DNA of 64,000 bases. Origin: Tragulus kanchil (taxonomy: Eukaryota; Chordata; Mammalia; Artiodactyla; Tragulidae). A program made the translations under genes and the position numbers. Under the pieces are notes generated by a model. The model saw only the letters and a program-made list of their open reading frames with translations. It had not been told where the DNA came from and did no database searches. This document shows positions 58,587 to 64,000 of this stretch, in pieces. Numbering within the stretch: position 1 is the stretch's first letter; the number at the start of each line of letters is the position of its first letter. The stretch covers positions 123,157,123-123,221,122 of the forward strand of contig JAIOJX010000004.1 of assembly GCA_022376925.1 (NCBI GenBank). The letters run 5' to 3'.

Positions 58587-58807
58587 GCGTGTGTGCTAAG
58601 TTGCTTCAGTTGTGTCCAGCTCTTTGTGCCCTATGGACTGTAGCCCACCAGGCTCCTCTGTCCATAGATTCTCCAGGCAAGATACCGGAGTGGGTTGCCC
58701 TGTCCTCATCCAGGGGATCTTCCTGACTGAGGGATTGAACCCACATCTCTTATGTCTCCTGCCTTGGCAGGCAGGTTCATTACCACTAGTGTCACCTGGG
58801 AAGCCCC
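58587..58807 (-). mobile_element. Bov-tA SINE with clear target-site duplication
   Basis: 'gctaagttgcttcagttgtg', 'ggactgtagcccaccaggct', 'ccaggggatcttcctgactg' and the head 'gtcacctgggaagcccc' give Bov-tA in reverse. A perfect 13-base duplication (actacccactcat) is at 58574-58586 and 58808-58820. Confidence 0.93.
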
Positions 58808-58820
58808 ACTACCCACTCAT

Positions 58821-59800
58821 AACCTAAGTTATATGCTCTAGAGGCTAACTCTATGAGGGCTGTGTGGCTCTTTCTGTTGTGGTGGGCTTACTATGTAGGA
58901 TTCTGGTAGGATTGGTTACGTTGATTGCCAGACCCTACCTTGTACAGAGGCTGGCTGTAAGCTGCTGGTTGGTGGGACCAGGGCATGGAGCAGCTGACTG
59001 TGGAGCCTCAGGGGGCCCCAAGTCTTTTGCAGAGTTCCTGCTGGGCTGAATCAGAGTCCAGAAGACTCATGGGTGTTGCTTACATACTGGTGGGTGAGGC
59101 CAAGTTGTGGGCTTAGAGCCAGGTCCTGGAGTCTGGTTGCAAAACCCAGGGGCCCCAAAACTGGTGTTGGATTTTTGGTGGGGTGGGGTTGGTTTCTGAT
59201 ACAGTTGGGTATGGGGTTCAGGGTATCCTGAAGTTTGTTGGCCTGCTAGTGGGCATGGTCAAGCCCAGTTAGTCTCAGGACAGAGTCTGCCTAGCTGTGG
59301 GCATGCTGGGTCCATAGGCTAGGAGAGTCTGCTTTATGCCCCCTGGTGGGTTAGGCTGGTCCAGAAACTGGACCAGGTTTCCTGGAAGGCAGGGCTTAGA
59401 CTGCCAAGGGACAGTTTTGGGACTGATGCCCATCCAGTGATGGGTGGAGCTATATCTTGGTCCCTCTGGTGGGTGGCAGGGTCATGTCCAGAGGTGGCTG
59501 TGATCTTAGAGTCTTTAGGCAGCCTGTATCCTGGGAAGTGGGCTGTGAACCTACTCAGTTAGCTGCTTGGCTTCAGGCATCCAAGTACTGGTGTCTGCAG
59601 GCTCTTGGGTGGGACTATGTCTTGGTGCTAATAAGCTAGAAGGAGGATTCCACAATGGCACTTGCCAGCATCATTGTCTGTGGGGTAGAAGGCACTCCCA
59701 GTAACTGATATTTACAGCATCTGTGTTCTGAGGTTGAGCTGCAGTTGCCTCCTGCTTATCCTGCAGAGTCTCCAAGATCAGCAGGTAGGTCCAACCCAGT
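58821..59800. mobile_element. GC-rich GGTGGG/GCTGG-rich block, probably old L1-associated
   Basis: Recurrent 'ctggtgggt', 'gtggggt' and 'gccaggtcctgg' phrases resemble the G-rich untranslated sequence of old mammalian L1 elements, and the block runs directly into ORF2 text at 59805. There is no open frame of note. Which end of an L1 it represents is uncertain. Repeated at about 60027-60940 by duplication 18. Confidence 0.45.
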
Positions 59801-61132
59801 TCTTTCCAGTTTTTGATTGTTTTTTTCTTTGATAGTGAATTATACGAGTTGTTTGTATAGTTCGTATATTAACCCCTTGTTGGTTGCATCATTTGCGAAT
59901 AGTTTTTATGATTCTATAGGTTGTCTTTTTATTTTGTTGTTGATTTTCTTTGCTATGCAAAAGCTTTTAAGTTTGATTAGGTCCCATATGCTTATGAGGG
60001 AGCCTCAGGCTGAGGCCTCGGGTCCCACTATGTAGGATTCTGGTAGGATTGGTTACGTTGATTGCCAGACCCTACCTTGTACAGAGGCTGGCTGTAAGCT
60101 GCTGGTTGGTGGGACCAGGGCATGGAGCAGCTGACTGTGGAGCCTCAGGGGGCCCCAAGTCTTTTGCAGAGTTCCTGCTGGGCTGAATCAGAGTCCAGAA
60201 GACTCATGGGTGTTGCTTACATACTGGTGGGTGAGGCCAAGTTGTGGGCTTAGAGCCAGGTCCTGGAGTCTGGTTGCAAAACCCAGGGGCCCCAAAACTG
60301 GTGTTGGATTTTTGGTGGGGTGGGGTTGGTTTCTGATACAGTTGGGTATGGGGTTCAGGGTATCCTGAAGTTTGTTGGCCTGCTAGTGGGCATGGTCAAG
60401 CCCAGTTAGTCTCAGGACAGAGTCTGCCTAGCTGTGGGCATGCTGGGTCCATAGGCTAGGAGAGTCTGCTTTATGCCCCCTGGTGGGTTAGGCTGGTCCA
60501 GAAACTGGACCAGGTTTCCTGGAAGGCAGGGCTTAGACTGCCAAGGGACAGTTTTGGGACTGATGCCCATCCAGTGATGGGTGGAGCTATATCTTGGTCC
60601 CTCTGGTGGGTGGCAGGGTCATGTCCAGAGGTGGCTGTGATCTTAGAGTCTTTAGGCAGCCTGTATCCTGGGAAGTGGGCTGTGAACCTACTCAGTTAGC
60701 TGCTTGGCTTCAGGCATCCAAGTACTGGTGTCTGCAGGCTCTTGGGTGGGACTATGTCTTGGTGCTAATAAGCTAGAAGGAGGATTCCACAATGGCACTT
60801 GCCAGCATCATTGTCTGTGGGGTAGAAGGCACTCCCAGTAACTGATATTTACAGCATCTGTGTTCTGAGGTTGAGCTGCAGTTGCCTCCTGCTTATCCTG
60901 CAGAGTCTCCAAGATCAGCAGGTAGGTCCAACCCAGTTCTTTCCAGTTTTTGATTGTTTTTTTCTTTGATAGTGAATTATACGAGTTGTTTGTATAGTTC
61001 GTATATTAACCCCTTGTTGGTCGCATCATTTGCAAATAGTTTCTATGATTCTATAGGTTGTCTTTTCATTTTGTTGTTGATTTTCTTTGCTATGCAAAAG
61101 CTTTTAAGTTTGATTAGGTCCCATATGCTTAT
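58890..61132. repeat. Direct tandem duplication 18 (unit 1137 bp)
   Basis: Copy A 58890-59995, 31 filler bases (59996-60026), copy B 60027-61132, constant offset 1137. The only differences seen are about four substitutions in the last 130 bases of copy A (near 59881-59930), next to the junction. The segment from about 59864 to 59995 recurs a third time in duplication 19. Confidence 0.95.
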
Positions 61133-64000
61133 TTTTTCTTTTCCTGTGCTATGTTTAGGAATGTTTTACCTATGCTCTCATCCAGAAGTTTTATGGTATC
61201 ATATGTTATAATTAGGTCTTCAAACCATTTTGAGTTTATTCTCATACATGGTGTAAGGAGGTGTTCTCATTTCGTTGACTTACATGTATCTGTTCAGCTT
61301 TCCCAATACCACTTGTTGAAGAGACTGTCTTTTCTCCATTGTATGCTCTCATCTTTTTGTTGTAGATTGACTCTAGGTGCATGCATTTATTTCTGACTCT
61401 CTGTTCTGTACCATTGATTTATATGTCTGTGTCAGAACCCTGCTGTTTTGATTATTGTAGCTTGGTAATATAGTCTGAAGTCTGGAATGGTTATGCTTCC
61501 AGCTGTGCTGTTTTTTCTCAGGATTGCTTTGGCAATTCTGGGCCTTATGTAGTTAAATTTTAGGATCAACTGTTGTAGTTTTGTGGAAAATGTCATGGGT
61601 ATTTTAATAGGGATTGCATCAATCCTGTGTATTGCTTTGGGTAATATGACCATTTTAACAATATTCTTCCAATTCAAGAGCATAAGATATCGTTCATTTC
61701 CTTGAATCACCTTTACTTTCCTTTATCAATGTTTTGTATTTTTCAGTATTATGATTTTTCTTATCTTTGGTTAAATTTATTCCTAGTTTTTTTATGATAC
61801 TTTAAATGGGATTTTTTTACTTTCCTGTATTTTGTTATTGGTGTATATAAATTGCAACAGATTTCTGTATATTGATCTCATAGCCTGCTATCTTGCTGAC
61901 TTCATTTATTCTAATAGTTTTTGTGTGGAGACTTTAGGGTTCTCTATATCAGGTATCATATTATCTGCAAATAGTGACAGTTTAGCCTCTTTCCTTCCAA
62001 TCTGTATATCTTTTTTTCTTTTTTTACTGTTATGGCTAGGAATTCCAATATTATGTTTGAATAGGAGCAGTGAGAATTTGCATCCTTGTCTTACTACTTT
62101 GAATTTAGCAGGGAGTATATTAACCCTTGTTGGTGCATCATTTGCAAATAGTTTCTATGATTCTATAGGTTGTCTTTTCATTTTGTTGTTGATTTTCTTT
62201 GCTATGCAAAAGCTTTTAAGTTTGATTAGGTCCCATATGCTTATTTTTTCTTTTCCTGTGCTATGTTTAGGAATGTTTTACCTATGCTCTCATCCAGAAG
62301 TTTTATGGTATCATATGTTATAATTAGGTCTTCAAACCATTTTGAGTTTATTCTCATACATGGTGTAAGGAGGTGTTCTCATTTCGTTGACTTACATGTA
62401 TCTGTTCAGCTTTCCCAATACCACTTGTTGAAGAGACTGTCTTTTCTCCATTGTATGCTCTCATCTTTTTGTTGTAGATTGACTCTAGGTGCATGCATTT
62501 ATTTCTGACTCTCTGTTCTGTACCATTGATTTATATGTCTGTGTCAGAACCCTGCTGTTTTGATTATTGTAGCTTGGTAATATAGTCTGAAGTCTGGAAT
62601 GGTTATGCTTCCAGCTGTGCTGTTTTTTCTCAGGATTGCTTTGGCAATTCTGGGCCTTATGTAGTTAAATTTTAGGATCAACTGTTGTAGTTTTGTGGAA
62701 AATGTCATGGGTATTTTAATAGGGATTGCATCAATCCTGTGTATTGCTTTGGGTAATATGACCATTTTAACAATATTCTTCCAATTCAAGAGCATAAGAT
62801 ATCGTTCATTTCCTTGAATCACCTTTACTTTCCTTTATCAATGTTTTGTATTTTTCAGTATTATGATTTTTCTTATCTTTGGTTAAATTTATTCCTAGTT
62901 TTTTTATGATACTTTAAATGGGATTTTTTTACTTTCCTGTATTTTGTTATTGGTGTATATAAATTGCAACAGATTTCTGTATATTGATCTCATAGCCTGC
63001 TATCTTGCTGACTTCATTTATTCTAATAGTTTTTGTGTGGAGACTTTAGGGTTCTCTATATCAGGTATCATATTATCTGCAAATAGTGACAGTTTAGCCT
63101 CTTTCCTTCCAATCTGTATATCTTTTTTTCTTTTTTTACTGTTATGGCTAGGAATTCCAATATTATGTTTGAATAGGAGCAGTGAGAATTTGCATCCTTG
63201 TCTTACTACTGAATTTAGCAGGGAGATTTTCATGGTTGAGTATTATGTTGGCTGTGGGTTTGTTATAGATGGTTTTTGTTATGTTGAAGTATGTTCCCTG
63301 TGTGCCCACTTTGTGAGTGTTTTTTATCATGAATGTTAAATTTTGTCAAATGCTTTTTCTGCATCTGTTGAGACAATCACGTGGCTATTTTTGTTAATGT
63401 GTATCATATTGATTTATGTTGAACCTCCCTTGCAAAACTGTAATGACTCCAACTTGATCATGGTGCATGGTCTTTTTTTATGTATTGTTGGATTCAATTT
63501 GTTAATATTTTGAGGATTTTTGCTTGTATTTTCAGCAAAGACACTGGCCTGTTATTTTCTTTTATTTTAATGTCTTTGTATGGTTTTAGTATGAGAATGA
63601 TGGTACTTTTATAGAATGTTTCTGAGAGTGTGCCCTCCTCTTCAAGTTTTTGAAGTAGCTTGAGCAGGATAGATACAAGTTCTTTGCATGTTTGGTAGAA
63701 TTCTCCAGTGAAACTATCTAGTTCTGGGCTTTTGTTTTGAAGAAGTTTTAAAAATTACGGATTTTGTTTTACTTTTGCTGATCAGTCTGTTCACATTATC
63801 TGTTTCTTCTTGACTCAGTTTTGGCAGGCTGCTTCTAGAAACTTGTCCATTTCTTCTAGGTTGTTCAACTTGTTGGAATATAACTTCATAGTATTAGCTT
63901 ATAAATTTTTAAAATTTCTGTGGTTTTGGTTGTTGTTATTTCTCCCCTTTCTTATTTTGTTTGGGTTCTCTTGCTTTTCTTCTTGGTGAGCCTGGCTAGA
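59805..64000 (-). mobile_element. Old L1 LINE, ORF2 region to window end
   Basis: The minus strand carries ORF2 text: [17 protein letters not shown] and [15 protein letters not shown] at 61432-61710, and a reverse transcriptase region at 63018-63233 reading FADNMIPDIENPK. The catalytic motif is ADNM instead of ADDM, so one catalytic aspartate is lost. Many frameshifts show an old, dead copy. It runs off the right edge and is inflated by duplications 18 and 19. Confidence 0.85.
61001..63225. repeat. Direct tandem duplication 19 (unit about 1.11 kb)
   Basis: Copy A 61001-62114 and copy B 62115-63225; offset 1114 at the start, 1112 through the middle and 1110 at the end. Copy B loses two bases within its first 25 and copy A gains two bases within its last 20, so indels are again confined to the ends. 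Confidence 0.95.

Noticed and set aside
1030..63225. The 1.1 kb direct duplications as a new programmed amplification or transposition system
   Set aside because: The units share no common ends, target-site duplications, terminal repeats or encoded enzyme, and their content is unrelated from pair to pair. End-clustered errors and tiling favour assembly overlap.

Overview
The window looks like gene-poor nuclear DNA of a ruminant, most likely a bovid or a close relative. The evidence is BovB (RTE) LINE sequence, tRNA-Glu-headed Bov-tA SINEs, CHR-type cetartiodactyl SINEs and ruminant-style L1 elements, with ancient MIR and L2 relics between them. I see no intact protein-coding gene, no RNA gene and no CRISPR array. 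The longest open frame (52254-53189, minus strand) is a 5'-truncated L1 ORF2 relic. The only host-gene-derived sequence I recognise is a broken processed pseudogene of ribosomal protein RPL37A (minus strand, 29459-29885), lodged inside an L1.

The dominant feature is not a gene. The window contains 19 back-to-back direct duplications. Eighteen have a unit of about 1.06-1.19 kb and one has a unit of 523 bp. The copies are nearly identical. Mismatches and indels cluster at unit ends, many junctions carry a few to about 50 bases of unmatched filler, and where two junctions lie less than about 2.2 kb apart the shared stretch occurs three times in a shingled layout. This is the geometry of neighbouring contigs joined end to end with about 1.1 kb overlaps left uncollapsed. 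I therefore read most of the duplications as an assembly artefact. Collapsing them would remove about 20.5 kb and leave about 43.5 kb. The 523-bp case differs: it runs between two direct-oriented Bov-tA SINEs and contains a chimeric SINE, which is the expected product of unequal recombination, although a repeat-driven misjoin is also possible.

Layout: 1-980 L1; 1030-3237 GC-richer DNA with a CHR-like SINE (duplicated); 3238-8347 mostly unremarkable AT-rich DNA with Bov-tA, MIR, L2, L1 and SINE fragments; 8348-19500 largely single-copy DNA inflated by duplications, with MIR copies and a CHR-2 SINE; 19583-23578 nested LTR elements; 23579-24295 two adjacent SINEs; 24757-27890 BovB LINE split by an L1 tail; 28570-31940 L1 with the RPL37A pseudogene and a young SINE; 33035-41285 mostly single-copy DNA with L2, MIR and Bov-tA; 41287-43500 BovB with an unusual MIR-bearing insert; 43884-54700 a deep L1 nest containing three SINEs, two further L1s and a solo LTR; 54700-58070 single-copy DNA and a degenerate short-period repeat; 58070-64000 Bov-tA SINEs and an old L1.

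Every LINE I can orient is on the minus strand. LINEs inside introns are usually antisense to the host gene, so this is weak evidence that the window lies within a large intron of a plus-strand gene. Family names are from memory of consensus sequences and were not checked against a repeat library.
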